A stretch of DNA of 64,000 nucleotides from assembly GCF_006717075.1 (NCBI RefSeq), contig NZ_VFQC01000001.1, positions 3,333,501 through 3,397,500 of the forward strand. Direction: 5' to 3'. Shown here one piece after another: positions 52,957-61,621 of this stretch. Position 1 is the stretch's first letter. Each line of letters begins with the position of its first letter. The notes below the pieces were generated by a model. The model had not been told where the DNA came from, did not search any database, and saw only the letters and a program-made list of their open reading frames with translations. The translations under genes and the position numbers were made by a program. Origin of the DNA: Haloactinospora alba. GTDB lineage: Bacteria > Actinomycetota > Actinomycetes > Streptosporangiales > Streptosporangiaceae.

Positions 52957-53973
52957 GTGTTCGGCATCCTGCGCCCGTGTCGCCACTCCCTGCCCGACGG
53001 TCTCGCCCAAGCGTGGATGTCCCACCTGTGTGGACTGTGTCTGGCGCTACGGGACGACCACGGACAACTCGCCCGCACGGCGACCAACTACGACGGTCTG
53101 GTGATCTCCGCGCTGACCACGGCCCAGGCGGCACCGGCCGCGGGTACCCGGACCGCGGGACCGTGCCCGCTGCGGGGGATGCGCGGGGCCGAGGTGGCGA
53201 ACGGGGCGGGTGCCCGGTTGGCAGCCTCGGTCTCGTTGCATCTCGCCTCGGCCAAACTCAGCGACCACGCGGACGACGGTGACGGCAGTGCCTCGCGGTG
53301 GCCGGTGCGCGGCGCCTCGCGGCACGTGGCCCGCCGGTGGTCGCGGCGCGCGCGCACCACCGACACCGCGCTCGGTGTGGACAGCACGCCCCTGGTGGCG
53401 GTCGCCGAGCGCCAGCGCACCGCGGAGCGGGAGGCCGAGGCCACGGGGGAGCTGCTGCGCGGCACCGCCCCCACCGAGGAGGCCACCGCCGAGGCGTTCG
53501 CCCACACCGCTGTGCTGGCCGAGTCCCCGGCCAACGAGGAGCCGTTGCGGGAGGCCGGGCGGTTGTTCGGCCGGATCGCGCACCTGTTGGACGCGGTCGC
53601 CGACCAGGAGGAGGACACCGCCGCCGCGGCGTGGAATCCGGTCACCGCCACCGGCACCCCGGTGTCCGAGGTGCGGCGGCTGTGCGACGAGGCCGCGTTC
53701 GGTGTCCGCCTGGCGCTGGACGAGGCGGCGTTCCACGACGACCGGCTGGTGCGGGCCCTGCTGGGGAGGGAACTGGAACGCTCCATCCACCGGACGTTCG
53801 CCCGCGCCGGCCACCAACCGCACTCCCACGGACATCACGGGCAGTACGACCAGTACGGGCAGTACGACCAGTACGGGCAGTACGACCAGTACGGGCAGTA
53901 CCGCAGCCAGGCGCGGCACCCGCGACTCCGGACCCGACGGGGGCTCGTGGTGCTGCCGACCCGGGGGAGGTGA
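52957..53973 (+). CDS. DUF5685 family protein, apparently frameshifted near its C-terminus
   Basis: As read, 338 residues from the GTG at 52957 (AGAGGA just upstream). The N-terminus FGILRPCRHSLPDGLAQAWM and HLCGLCLALRDDHGQLA is the DUF5685 hallmark, with Cys pairs that suggest metal binding. The rest is helical. Near 53839-53901 it runs into a QY-rich tandem repeat, then Arg-rich sequence to a stop at 53973. In the +1 frame the DNA downstream instead encodes a Cys-rich stretch (CCCDPCIRRCCGCEDP ... SGCCDCDCC) with a stop at 54091, the type of tail I expect in this family. A frameshift or sequencing error between about 53880 and 53960 is likely. The function is unknown. Confidence 0.7.
   Translation: MFGILRPCRHSLPDGLAQAWMSHLCGLCLALRDDHGQLARTATNYDGLVISALTTAQAAPAAGTRTAGPCPLRGMRGAEVANGAGARLAASVSLHLASAKLSDHADDGDGSASRWPVRGASRHVARRWSRRARTTDTALGVDSTPLVAVAERQRTAEREAEATGELLRGTAPTEEATAEAFAHTAVLAESPANEEPLREAGRLFGRIAHLLDAVADQEEDTAAAAWNPVTATGTPVSEVRRLCDEAAFGVRLALDEAAFHDDRLVRALLGRELERSIHRTFARAGHQPHSHGHHGQYDQYGQYDQYGQYDQYGQYRSQARHPRLRTRRGLVVLPTRGR
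53839..53901 (+). repeat. 18-bp tandem repeat within the DUF5685 gene
   Basis: Three and a half copies of GGGCAGTACGACCAGTAC encode GQYDQY units. The repeat length is a multiple of three, so copy-number change would not shift the frame, but the array marks a slippage-prone site close to the apparent frameshift. Confidence 0.9.
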
Positions 53974-54132
53974 CCGGTCCTGCTGCTGCGACCCCTGCAT
54001 CCGCCGGTGCTGCGGCTGCGAGGATCCCGACGACCGCTCCCGGGACGACCGGAACTCGTCGTCCGGCTGCTGTGACTGCGACTGCTGCTGAACACGCCGC
54101 GGGGCGACGCTGGGGACGGCATCGGGGGACAG

Positions 54133-54807
54133 TCAAAGAGACCCGTCGGGGCCGTCCCCTGTCGGGGGAGTGATCATCCCCCGACGGATGGCGTGCGCCA
54201 CGGCCGCCGTGCGGTCGCTGACACCCAGTTTCTCGTAGGACCGCAGCAGGTGGGTCTTGACGGTCGTGGCGCCGATGTGCAGGCGGTGGCCGATCTCTCC
54301 GTTGCCGCACCCCTGCGCGGCGAGCCGCAGCACCTCCCGCTCCCTGCTGGTGAGCTGGGCCTCGGGGTGGTCCCGGGAGGTGTCAGCGCCGCGCGTGTTG
54401 GCCAGGAGGCGGGTCGCCACCTCCGGGGCGAGTACCGTCTCCCCCTGCGCGGCCGCGCGGATGGCGTCGGTGAGCCGGGCTGGCGGGGTGTCCTTGAGGA
54501 GGTAGCCCGAGGCGCCCGCCTCGACCGCCGGCAGGATGTCGCTGTCCGTGTCGTAGGTGGTCAACACCACCACCGCGCACGCGGGACGGTCCCGCAGGAT
54601 TCCGCGAGTGGCTCCGGCTCCGTCCCCACCGGGCATCCTCAGGTCCATCAGCACCACGTCGGGGGCGTGCTTGGCGGCCGCGGCCACGGCCTCGTCCGCC
54701 GTCGCGGCCTCGCCCACGACGGCGATGTCCTCCACGGCCGCGAGCATGCCCCGCAGCCCCTCGCGCACCACGGGATGGTCGTCCACCAGCATCACGCGGA
54801 TCGTCAC
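54133..54807 (-). CDS. NarL/LuxR-family response regulator
   Basis: A 224-residue two-component regulator. In the receiver domain the phospho-acceptor is Asp 55 (VVLMDLRMP), with acidic pocket D9/D10, Thr 83 and Lys 105 (GYLLKDT). The LuxR-type HTH near the C-terminus reads LTSREREVLRLAAQGCGNGE and IGATTVKTHLLRSYEKLGVS. Its GTG overlaps the kinase stop by 4 bp. It is the last gene of the ABC exporter/two-component cassette and probably controls it. Confidence 0.92.
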   Translation of the reverse strand: MTIRVMLVDDHPVVREGLRGMLAAVEDIAVVGEAATADEAVAAAAKHAPDVVLMDLRMPGGDGAGATRGILRDRPACAVVVLTTYDTDSDILPAVEAGASGYLLKDTPPARLTDAIRAAAQGETVLAPEVATRLLANTRGADTSRDHPEAQLTSREREVLRLAAQGCGNGEIGHRLHIGATTVKTHLLRSYEKLGVSDRTAAVAHAIRRGMITPPTGDGPDGSL

Positions 54808-56009
54808 TGTTGTCGGCCTCCCGGTTCGTTCGTGACGGGAACGGTCATCCGCACCTCGGTCCCCGCTCCCGGGCGGCTGTGTACCTCACATGCGCCCCCG
54901 GCACGCTCGGCGCGGGCCGTGAGGCTCTCCAACCCGTGGCCGGGAGGGTGCGTCCCGCTGTCGAAACCGCGCCCGTCGTCGGTCACCTCCAACGCGACCC
55001 GGCCGGGCTCGTAGGCCAGCGTCACGGTGACCCTTCCGGCGGCGGCGTGCTTGCGCACGTTGGCGAGCGCCTCCTGCGCCGCCCGCAGCAGCCCCACCTG
55101 CACCGCCGACGGTGGTGGGAACCCCTCGCCCGTGGTGGTGAACCGCGCGTCGGCCCCCAGCTCCTCCCCCAGGCGGCGGGTGGCGCGGGACAGCGCCTCC
55201 TCCAGCGATGTCGCGTCCAACGCGGCGGGGCCGCGGGCGGCAACCAGCGCCCGCGCCTCGGCGAGGTTCTCGCTCGCGGTGTCGCGCATCATCGCCACGT
55301 GCCGCCGCGCCGCCTGGGGGTCGGCGCTGATCTCGGCCTCGACCGCGTTGGCGAGCGTGACGATACTGGTGAAGCCCTGGGCGAGGGTGTCGTGGATCTC
55401 GCGGGCCAGGTGCTCGCGTTCGGCCATCGCGCCCGCCTCCTCCGACAGCCGGGTGACCTCGGCCCGGCTGCGCCGCAGCTCGGTGATCAGCTCGGACCGT
55501 TCCGCGCTCTGGTCGATGATCCGCTCGATCCAGAAACTCATCCAGGCGGAGAACCCCAGGACCGGCACGTAGACCACCAGGATGAACGCGAGTTCGCCCG
55601 GGGTCGCGCGCCCCAGGGGAAGCTGCAGGATCTGCGGCACCAGCAGGACGGTCGCCACGGTGGCCAGGCCGAACCAGCGTCCGGCCAGCATGAAGCACAC
55701 CGGCGCCACCACGAACATGCCCCAGCTGGCGGGGGGCGTTATGACGCACACCGGGGTGTACAGCACCGCCACCACGAGGACGAAGACCGCATCCCGCGGG
55801 GAACCGTACCTGCTGCCCGCGGACAGCAGCAGCCAACCCCCCAGCGGGAACCACACGACGAGGGCACCCATCAGCGCGAGCGCGACCCAGCGCCACCCGG
55901 GCGGAGCGGTGGCGTAGGCGGTCCCGGCCACCACGGCCAGCCCGGCCAGCACCAGCGCGTGCCACCACCACGACACCTCCCACGCGTGGGTGTCGGACGG
56001 TTCGCTCAC
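54804..56009 (-). CDS. Histidine kinase (HisKA_3/NarX-type sensor)
   Basis: A 401-residue sensor kinase. Four to five membrane spans cover residues 15-160 with only short loops, so the signal is probably sensed in the membrane. A linker helix leads to the HisKA_3 motif EREHLAREIHDTLAQGF (His 206). The HATPase domain has EALANVRKHA (N-box) and VTDDGRGFDSGTHPPGHGLE (G-boxes). The GTG at 56009 overlaps the permease stop by 4 bp; the ATG at 56030 would add seven residues. The layout resembles LiaS/DesK-type intramembrane sensors. Confidence 0.9.
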   Translation of the reverse strand: MSEPSDTHAWEVSWWWHALVLAGLAVVAGTAYATAPPGWRWVALALMGALVVWFPLGGWLLLSAGSRYGSPRDAVFVLVVAVLYTPVCVITPPASWGMFVVAPVCFMLAGRWFGLATVATVLLVPQILQLPLGRATPGELAFILVVYVPVLGFSAWMSFWIERIIDQSAERSELITELRRSRAEVTRLSEEAGAMAEREHLAREIHDTLAQGFTSIVTLANAVEAEISADPQAARRHVAMMRDTASENLAEARALVAARGPAALDATSLEEALSRATRRLGEELGADARFTTTGEGFPPPSAVQVGLLRAAQEALANVRKHAAAGRVTVTLAYEPGRVALEVTDDGRGFDSGTHPPGHGLESLTARAERAGGACEVHSRPGAGTEVRMTVPVTNEPGGRQQ

Positions 56010-56857
56010 CCGTCCCTGGCGGTTCTCCATCGGAATGTCAGCAGGCACAGCACCAACCCCGCCACACACCATACTCCCAACACCCCCGCGGCGAGCGGCA
56101 GTTCCCAGCTCCCCGCCGGCTCCAGCGCCGCGGCCGACTCGGGATAGAAGACCGACCGCATCCCCTGGGCCATCCACTTCAGCGGGAACAGCGAGGCGAC
56201 CTCGACCACCCAGGTCGGCAGCGCCACGACCGGAACGAACACGCCGGAGAAGAACTGCAGCGCCAGGAACGGGACCACCACGACCGCCTGGGCGGCCCGG
56301 GCGCTGCGGACCAGGCCGCTGACGGTGAGTCCCAGCAGCGCGCAGCCGGACGTACCCAGCACCAGGACCCACGTGAAGGTGAACCAGGCGCCGGCGTCCG
56401 TGGGGAGGTCCACCCCGTAGAGCAGGGCCGCGCCCCCCAGGAGCACCACCACCTGACCGGCGGCCAGTGCCAGGACGAGAAGCGTCTTGCCGAGGAAGTA
56501 CGCCGCGGGCGGCATCGGGGTGCCGCGCAGCCACCGCAGCGTCCCGTTGCCGCGCTCGACCGCCACGCCGATGCCCAGCGTCTGGAAGCTGACCGACATC
56601 AGCCCCATGGCGACCAGCCCGGGAAGGTAGTACGCGGCGGCGCTCATGTCCGCCTCGACCAGGCCCTCGAATATCGCGGCGAACAGGACCAGGATCAGGA
56701 TGGGCAGGGAGAACGTGAACACGACGGTCTCCCACTCGCGGAAGAACTCGCGGATGTCCAACCACCCTCGGGACAGGCCCACGCGCAGCGCGGACGGCAG
56801 CCGGCGGTCGTGGTGGAGCGCCGTGTCACCCCCGGTCGGAGCGGTGGTGGTACTCAT
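56006..56857 (-). CDS. ABC-2 type exporter permease
   Basis: A 283-residue membrane protein with six spans of the ABC-2/DrrB type: VFTFSLPILILVLFAAIFEG, GLVAMGLMSVSFQTLGIGVA, FLGKTLLVLALAAGQVVVLL and VVVVPFLALQFFSGVFVPVV, with PLKWMAQGMRSVFYPE near the end. It pairs with the ATPase encoded upstream (4-bp overlap). The substrate is unknown; drug, peptide or lipid export are all possible for this family, and its co-linked sensor suggests a cell-envelope stress role. Confidence 0.9.
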   Translation of the reverse strand: MSTTTAPTGGDTALHHDRRLPSALRVGLSRGWLDIREFFREWETVVFTFSLPILILVLFAAIFEGLVEADMSAAAYYLPGLVAMGLMSVSFQTLGIGVAVERGNGTLRWLRGTPMPPAAYFLGKTLLVLALAAGQVVVLLGGAALLYGVDLPTDAGAWFTFTWVLVLGTSGCALLGLTVSGLVRSARAAQAVVVVPFLALQFFSGVFVPVVALPTWVVEVASLFPLKWMAQGMRSVFYPESAAALEPAGSWELPLAAGVLGVWCVAGLVLCLLTFRWRTARDG

Positions 56858-57786
56858 CCCCTGACCTCCTGTCCCGTGGTGCCTCCGGAGTTCGCGGCGC
56901 CGCCCTCCCGGCGGGGCGCGGTCTCGTCGTCCCCGCCGTCGACGAGCCCCAGGTAGGTCTCCTCCAGGCTCGGACGGTGCACGGCGAGTTCGGGCACCTC
57001 GCCCGGATACTCGGTGAGCAGCTCCCGCAGCAGCGCCGTGGGCTCGGCGGTGCGGACGCTGCGCCGCCGACCCTCGGACAGCCAGGACACGGTGGCACGC
57101 GCGTCGGCGCGCCCGCCCAGCGTGGCCGGGTCCCCTTCGGCCACGATCCGCCCCCGCGCGAGGACCACCACCCGGTCGGCCAGCGCCTCGGCCTCCTCGA
57201 GGTAGTGCGTGGTGAGCAGGATGGTGGTGCCGTCCAGGGCCAGGGACCGGACCAGGTCCCAGAAGGAGCGTCGGGCGGCGGGGTCGAACCCGGTCGTGGG
57301 CTCGTCCAGGAACAGCACCTCCGGCCGGCCGACGACGCCCAGCGCGACGTCCAGCCGGCGGCGCTGGCCACCGGAGAGTTCCCGCACCGCCGTACGGGCC
57401 TGGTCGGACAACCCGACCAGCTCCAGTACCTCCTCCGGGGCGCGGCGACGCGGGTAGTAACCGGCCACGTGCCGCACGATGTCGTACGCGCGCAGCGGGG
57501 AGCCCTCCGTCTCGTGCTGCCACACGATTCCGGTGCGGGCGCGCCACGCGCGTCCGGCGCGGGCCGGGTCGGCCCCCAGGACGCGGGCGGTTCCCCGGTC
57601 CCGGTCGCGGAAGCCGGCCAGGATCTCGACCGTGGTGCTCTTCCCGGCGCCGTTGGGGCCGAGCAGCGCCAGGATCTCTCCGGGAGCCGCGCTCAGGTCG
57701 ACACCGTCGACCGCTGCGTCGCCCCCGTAGCTCTTCGCCAGCCCCCGGGCCTCGACGGAGGGCGCGGGTGGGTTCGTCGCTGTCAT
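56854..57786 (-). CDS. ABC exporter ATP-binding protein
   Basis: A 310-residue ATPase of the DrrA/CcmA class. Walker A is LLGPNGAGKSTTVEIL, the Q-loop is IVWQHETEGSPL, the signature is ELSGGQRRRLDVALG, Walker B is VLFLDEPTTGFD, and the switch His is in LLTTHYLEEAE. The C-terminal 90 residues after the nucleotide-binding fold match the DrrA-type extension. The ATG at 57786 gives the family-typical N-terminus; the frame is open further upstream. It is first in a four-gene cassette with 4-bp overlaps throughout. Confidence 0.92.
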   Translation of the reverse strand: MTATNPPAPSVEARGLAKSYGGDAAVDGVDLSAAPGEILALLGPNGAGKSTTVEILAGFRDRDRGTARVLGADPARAGRAWRARTGIVWQHETEGSPLRAYDIVRHVAGYYPRRRAPEEVLELVGLSDQARTAVRELSGGQRRRLDVALGVVGRPEVLFLDEPTTGFDPAARRSFWDLVRSLALDGTTILLTTHYLEEAEALADRVVVLARGRIVAEGDPATLGGRADARATVSWLSEGRRRSVRTAEPTALLRELLTEYPGEVPELAVHRPSLEETYLGLVDGGDDETAPRREGGAANSGGTTGQEVRG

Positions 57787-58010
57787 ACTCCCGAGTCTGC
57801 GAACGCGCCCGGCCGGAACGCGTCCACCGCGGGGACCGGACCGGGTCCTCCGTTCGGAGGACAGGGCACCCGGGCCCGGGCCACGGCCGGGGCGTGACGC
57901 GCGCAACGACCGCCGCGCGGGAATACGCGGCACCGGGTGGGGAATTCCCCGGTCGGACCCCCGGTTGCGGCCGGGAGACCAACCGAACCCCGAGAACGTA
58001 AGGATCAGCT

Positions 58011-58838
58011 GTGCAGAGCGTTCCCACTGTCACCCTGAACAACGGCGTCGCGATGCCCCAGATCGGCTTCGGGGTGTTCCAGGTGCCCGACGCGGAGGCG
58101 GAGAGCATCGTGGCCACCGCCATCGAGGCCGGCTACCGCAGCATCGACACCGCGACGCTCTACGAGAACGAGGAGGGGACCGGGCGCGGTATCGCCTCCT
58201 CCGGTCTGGCGCGCGAGGAGCTGTTCGTCACCACCAAACTGTGGAACACGGACCAGGGCTACGACTCCGCCCTGCGCGCGTTCGACGCGTCGCTGAACAA
58301 ACTGGGACTGGACTACGTCGACCTGTACCTGATCCACTGGCCCGCCCCGGAGCGGGGGGCCTACCTGGACACGTGGCGGGCGTTCGAACGGATCCACTCC
58401 GAGGGCCGCGCCAGGGCCATCGGCGTGTCCAACTTCCAACCCGCCCACCTGGAGCGGCTCTTCGAGGCCAGCGAGGTCACGCCGGCCGTCAACCAGATCG
58501 AGCTGCACCCGAACCTGCAGCAGGCGCCGCTGCGCGAGTCCCACGCCAAGAACGGCATCGCGACCGAGGCGTGGAGCCCGTTGGGCCAGGGCAAGGGACT
58601 GCTGGACGACCCGGCGCTGGCCGGTATCGCCGCCAAGCACGGGGTCTCCCCCGCCCAGGTGGCGCTGCGTTGGAGCATCCAGCTCGGCAACGTCGTGATC
58701 CCCAAGTCCGCGACCCCCTCCCGGGTGCGGGAGAACCTGGACGTCTTCGGGTTCGAGCTGGACGAGGAGGACATGAGCACCATTGCCGGGCTGCACACCG
58801 GCAACCGGGTCGGTCCGGACCCCGACACCCTGAACTGA
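58011..58838 (+). CDS. Aldo/keto reductase (AKR5-like)
   Basis: A 275-residue NADPH-dependent TIM-barrel reductase. The catalytic tetrad is complete: Asp 46 and Tyr 51 (SIDTATLYENE), Lys 76 (FVTTKLWN), His 109 (YLIHWPAP). The cofactor region IPKSATPSRVRENLDVFGF and GVSNFQPAHLERLF are typical of the 2,5-diketo-gluconate reductase group. Its natural substrate is not predictable. AAGGA lies 6 nt before the GTG start. Confidence 0.92.
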   Translation: MQSVPTVTLNNGVAMPQIGFGVFQVPDAEAESIVATAIEAGYRSIDTATLYENEEGTGRGIASSGLAREELFVTTKLWNTDQGYDSALRAFDASLNKLGLDYVDLYLIHWPAPERGAYLDTWRAFERIHSEGRARAIGVSNFQPAHLERLFEASEVTPAVNQIELHPNLQQAPLRESHAKNGIATEAWSPLGQGKGLLDDPALAGIAAKHGVSPAQVALRWSIQLGNVVIPKSATPSRVRENLDVFGFELDEEDMSTIAGLHTGNRVGPDPDTLN

Positions 58839-59030
58839 CCCGTTCCCGTCGGGGAGGGTGGGCCCGCCGGTCCCGGGGGTGCGTCCGTCGTACTCGCTGG
58901 GCAGGAGCGGGCGGGCCGGGACCGGCACGGGTGCGGCGGGTCCGCCCCGCTGCCGCTGGCGAAGCGAGGGCCTCCCCCGGGGCGATAGCTCGGGGTGCGA
59001 TCGCCCCACGGGTGACGTTGCGGGTTGGGT

Positions 59031-59061
59031 CCTGTCGGACGGACGCTGTCCGCCGAACAGG
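59031..59061 (-). terminator. Probable terminator of the small HTH gene
   Basis: An imperfect inverted repeat CCTGTCGGACGGAC / GTCCGCCGAACAGG (11 of 14 paired) with a 3-nt loop lies immediately downstream of the minus-strand HTH gene. Confidence 0.5.
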
Positions 59062-59062
59062 C

Positions 59063-59266
59063 CTAACCCGCCTCGACGAAGGCCTCCCGGAGGTAGTCGT
59101 AGACGGCGCGTTCCGGCACCCGGTACGAACGCCCCACCCGGATGGCGGGGAGCACGCCGGAGTGGACCATTCGGTAGACGGTCATCTTGGATACCCGCAT
59201 GATCGTGGCGACCTCGGCCACGGTCAGGAACGTGACATCTTCCAGCGGAGCTTTACTCCCGTTCAT
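59063..59266 (-). CDS. Small helix-turn-helix (HTH_17/excisionase-like) DNA-binding protein
   Basis: A 67-residue single-domain protein: FLTVAEVATIMRVSKMTVYR, MVHSGVLPAIRVGRSYRVPE, then AVYDYLREA. This is the MerR-type HTH with the wing typical of the 'excisionase-family' DNA-binding proteins. In actinobacteria such a gene is conserved next to proC and acuC and is chromosomal, not phage-borne, so a regulatory rather than recombination role is likely. The target is unknown. Confidence 0.8.
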   Translation of the reverse strand: MNGSKAPLEDVTFLTVAEVATIMRVSKMTVYRMVHSGVLPAIRVGRSYRVPERAVYDYLREAFVEAG

Positions 59267-59487
59267 GATGCGGAGCCCTCACTTCCGGACGTGAGCTCGG
59301 GGTCCCTGCGTCGTCGCCCCTCGACCCGGCACGGTGTCCAGCCGACTGGAACCGCCCGCTACCGCACCGAGCGTGGCCGCGACACGGCTACTGACACGTC
59401 CGGTTTCAGGGTATGACGGGGATCACAGTATTGAAAGAGCAGTTTTGCTTCCCTTGCGGCTACAGGAAAGCGAGGGTCGCGTGAGGT

Positions 59488-60315
59488 TTAGGGGTGCTGC
59501 TGTCGCGCCGTCCCGTCGGTGAGACCGGCCCGGTGCAGCACATAGGCCGAGAGCGGCTCGTAGTCCTCGGTGTGGAAGCCGTCGTCCAGCGGCACCGCCG
59601 TGTGCAGTTTCCCCTCGTGCTCCCCCAGGAACAGCGCCGGGTCGTTGCAGTCGGCGAATCCGATGGTGGGCACTCCCGCCTCTCCCGCGGCGCCGGCGAA
59701 ACCGTGGTCGGCGATGACCAGCTGCGGCCACGGCCGCCCCCGCGAGGTGAGTTCCTCCAGCGCCGCCTCCATGGCGAACGGGTGGTGGCTGTGCCGGGGG
59801 TCGCCGTCGTCGTCCACCACGACCCCGACGCTGTCGGACCAGGCGAGGGTCCTGCGGTACGGCGGGTGCTCGGTGCTGATCTCGTAGGAGTAGCCGCCGG
59901 CCGCCGTCACCAGGGAGCAGCCGTGCGCCCGCAGCACCCGGCCCCACTCGGCGAGGGTCCCGTGGAGGTTGCCGGGGTGGCCGGTGGCGAGCATGACCCG
60001 CTCGCCCCGGGCCGCCGCCCGGGCCATCCGGTCGGCGAGGCTCTCCAACGCGTCGACGGTGCGTTCCGGGTCGATGGTGTCCACTCCCCACACGTGGTTC
60101 TCGTCGGACATCACCCCGCACCGCTTGGCCATCAGTGCGAGCACCTCCGGGAACGTCCACTCGTGGGAGAGGGTGAGCCCGAGCTCGTAGTAGGGGTTCC
60201 GGTCGCACAACCGCTGGTAGTGGCGGAGGTTCCCCTGCCGGGGAGTGTCGACGTGGCCGGCGATGCCGGTACGTACCAGGTGGTGGATGAGTTCCGCGCG
60301 TGAGGGCGGCGTCAC
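59488..60315 (-). CDS. Conserved actinobacterial protein, usually annotated phosphatase
   Basis: A 275-residue protein. Conserved-looking stretches are HDTPRQGNL-like near residue 23 (HVDTPRQGNLRHYQRLCDRN), MLATGHPGNLHGTLAEWGRV, a His-rich DDDGDPRHSHHPFAMEAAL, and QLVIADHGFAGAAGEAGVPT with GFADCNDPALF. The HPGN, HSHH and DHG motifs look like metal ligands. Homologues beside acuC and proC are commonly labelled phosphatase; I cannot confirm the activity from motifs. It starts 56 bp after the stop of acuC in the same direction. Confidence 0.65.
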   Translation of the reverse strand: MTPPSRAELIHHLVRTGIAGHVDTPRQGNLRHYQRLCDRNPYYELGLTLSHEWTFPEVLALMAKRCGVMSDENHVWGVDTIDPERTVDALESLADRMARAAARGERVMLATGHPGNLHGTLAEWGRVLRAHGCSLVTAAGGYSYEISTEHPPYRRTLAWSDSVGVVVDDDGDPRHSHHPFAMEAALEELTSRGRPWPQLVIADHGFAGAAGEAGVPTIGFADCNDPALFLGEHEGKLHTAVPLDDGFHTEDYEPLSAYVLHRAGLTDGTARQQHP

Positions 60316-60370
60316 CGGTGGCCCCTTTCTCGCTCTCCGTCAGCCCAGAACACCTCGCGAACCCGGCCGC

Positions 60371-61549
60371 TCACAGGCTGGGGTCGATCCCGTGGGAGGG
60401 GAAGACGGCCTTTCGGGTCTCCTGGATGGCCCGGTCGACCGGGTCCTCGGGGTCGAACCCGTTCTCGAAGGCCCGCACGTCGGGACTGCGGCCGTCCGTC
60501 ATGTACAACGGCGGCGCCTCCCCCGTACGTTCCAGCACGTAGCGCCGCCAGGCGTCCGGGGTGGTCGACGCCGGGTCGATGTCCGCCCCGGCCGCCTCGG
60601 CCAGCAGGTGTGTCCACGACCGGGGGACCACCTGGACGAGCTCGTAACCGCCCCCGCCGAGCAGCACCCACCGGCCCCCGGCCGCCGTGTTCGCCAGGCG
60701 GTGCAGCGCGGCGTAGGCACGGCGCTGGCCGTCCAGGCTCAGCACCAGGTTCGCGAGCGGGTCCAGCGCGTGGGTGTCCGCGCCCTGCTGCGTCACCAGG
60801 ATCTCGGGCTGGAACTCGCGCACGAGCGGTTCCACGGTCGCCTCGAACGCCCGCAGCCAGCGGGCGTCGTCCGTGCCCGCCGGCAGCGCCACGTTGACGG
60901 CGTAGCCCTCGGCGGCGCTCCCTCCGGTCTCGTTGGGGTTGCCGGTGCCGGGGAAGAGTGTCAGCGGGGACTCGTGCAGACTGATGGTGAGCACCCGCGG
61001 GTCGTCGTAGAAGCGCGTCTGCACCCCGTCGCCGTGGTGCACGTCGACATCCACGTAGGCGACGCGTTTCGCCCCCTGCTCCAGCAGCCACGCGATCGCG
61101 ACGGCCGGGTCGTTGTAGACGCAGAACCCCCACGCGTGGCCCGGCATGGCGTGGTGCAGCCCTCCGGCGATCCCGGCTGCGTGCTGCACCTCCCCCTGCC
61201 ACACCGACCGGGCGGCCTCCACCGAGGCGCCGGCGATGAGTGAGGACGCCTCATGCATGCCGGGGAACACCGGGTTGTCCGGGGTGCCCAGACAGTAGGG
61301 CTCGTCGGCCTGCAGCGTCTGGCCGGCGCGTTTCACCGCGGCGATGTAGTCCGGGGTGTGCACCAGTTCCAGCAGCTCGTCGGAGGCCGGTTCGGGACTG
61401 GCGAAGGAGACCCCGGGGGCGTCGAAAACCCCGAGTTCCCGGCTCAGCTCCATGGTGAGCTCCACCCGGACCGGCGCCAGCGGGTGCTGCGGACCGAAGT
61501 TGTAGGAACTCAGCCTCTCGTCCCATACGGTGCGAAGCGAACACCCCAT
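60371..61549 (-). CDS. acuC: Acetoin utilization protein AcuC (histone deacetylase family)
   Basis: A 392-residue class I/II HDAC-fold enzyme. Zinc and catalytic motifs are AGGLHHAMPGHAWGFCVYND, YVDVDVHHGDGVQTRFYDD, VLTISLHESPLTLFPGTG and WVLLGGGGYELVQVVPRSW. Bacterial AcuC deacetylates lysines, for example acetyl-CoA synthetase. GGGAGG lies 6 nt before the ATG at 61549, so the frame upstream is not used. It is followed by the phosphatase-annotated gene on the same strand. Confidence 0.9.
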   Translation of the reverse strand: MGCSLRTVWDERLSSYNFGPQHPLAPVRVELTMELSRELGVFDAPGVSFASPEPASDELLELVHTPDYIAAVKRAGQTLQADEPYCLGTPDNPVFPGMHEASSLIAGASVEAARSVWQGEVQHAAGIAGGLHHAMPGHAWGFCVYNDPAVAIAWLLEQGAKRVAYVDVDVHHGDGVQTRFYDDPRVLTISLHESPLTLFPGTGNPNETGGSAAEGYAVNVALPAGTDDARWLRAFEATVEPLVREFQPEILVTQQGADTHALDPLANLVLSLDGQRRAYAALHRLANTAAGGRWVLLGGGGYELVQVVPRSWTHLLAEAAGADIDPASTTPDAWRRYVLERTGEAPPLYMTDGRSPDVRAFENGFDPEDPVDRAIQETRKAVFPSHGIDPSL

Positions 61550-61621
61550 GCCGTGCCTCCCAGCAGACGCGTTTGTGTGTTCCCACACGTTAACCAACCG
61601 GCGCGTGTCGGCGCTCCCGGC

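Noticed and set aside
53839-53901. Short regularly spaced repeats that could suggest a CRISPR array
   Set aside because: The units are contiguous 18-mers without spacers, in frame within a coding gene, encoding GQYDQY.
59063-59266. Excisionase-like HTH protein as evidence for a prophage or integrated element
   Set aside because: No integrase, attachment repeat or phage gene is nearby; the neighbours acuC and proC are conserved chromosomal genes and this HTH type is often chromosomal.
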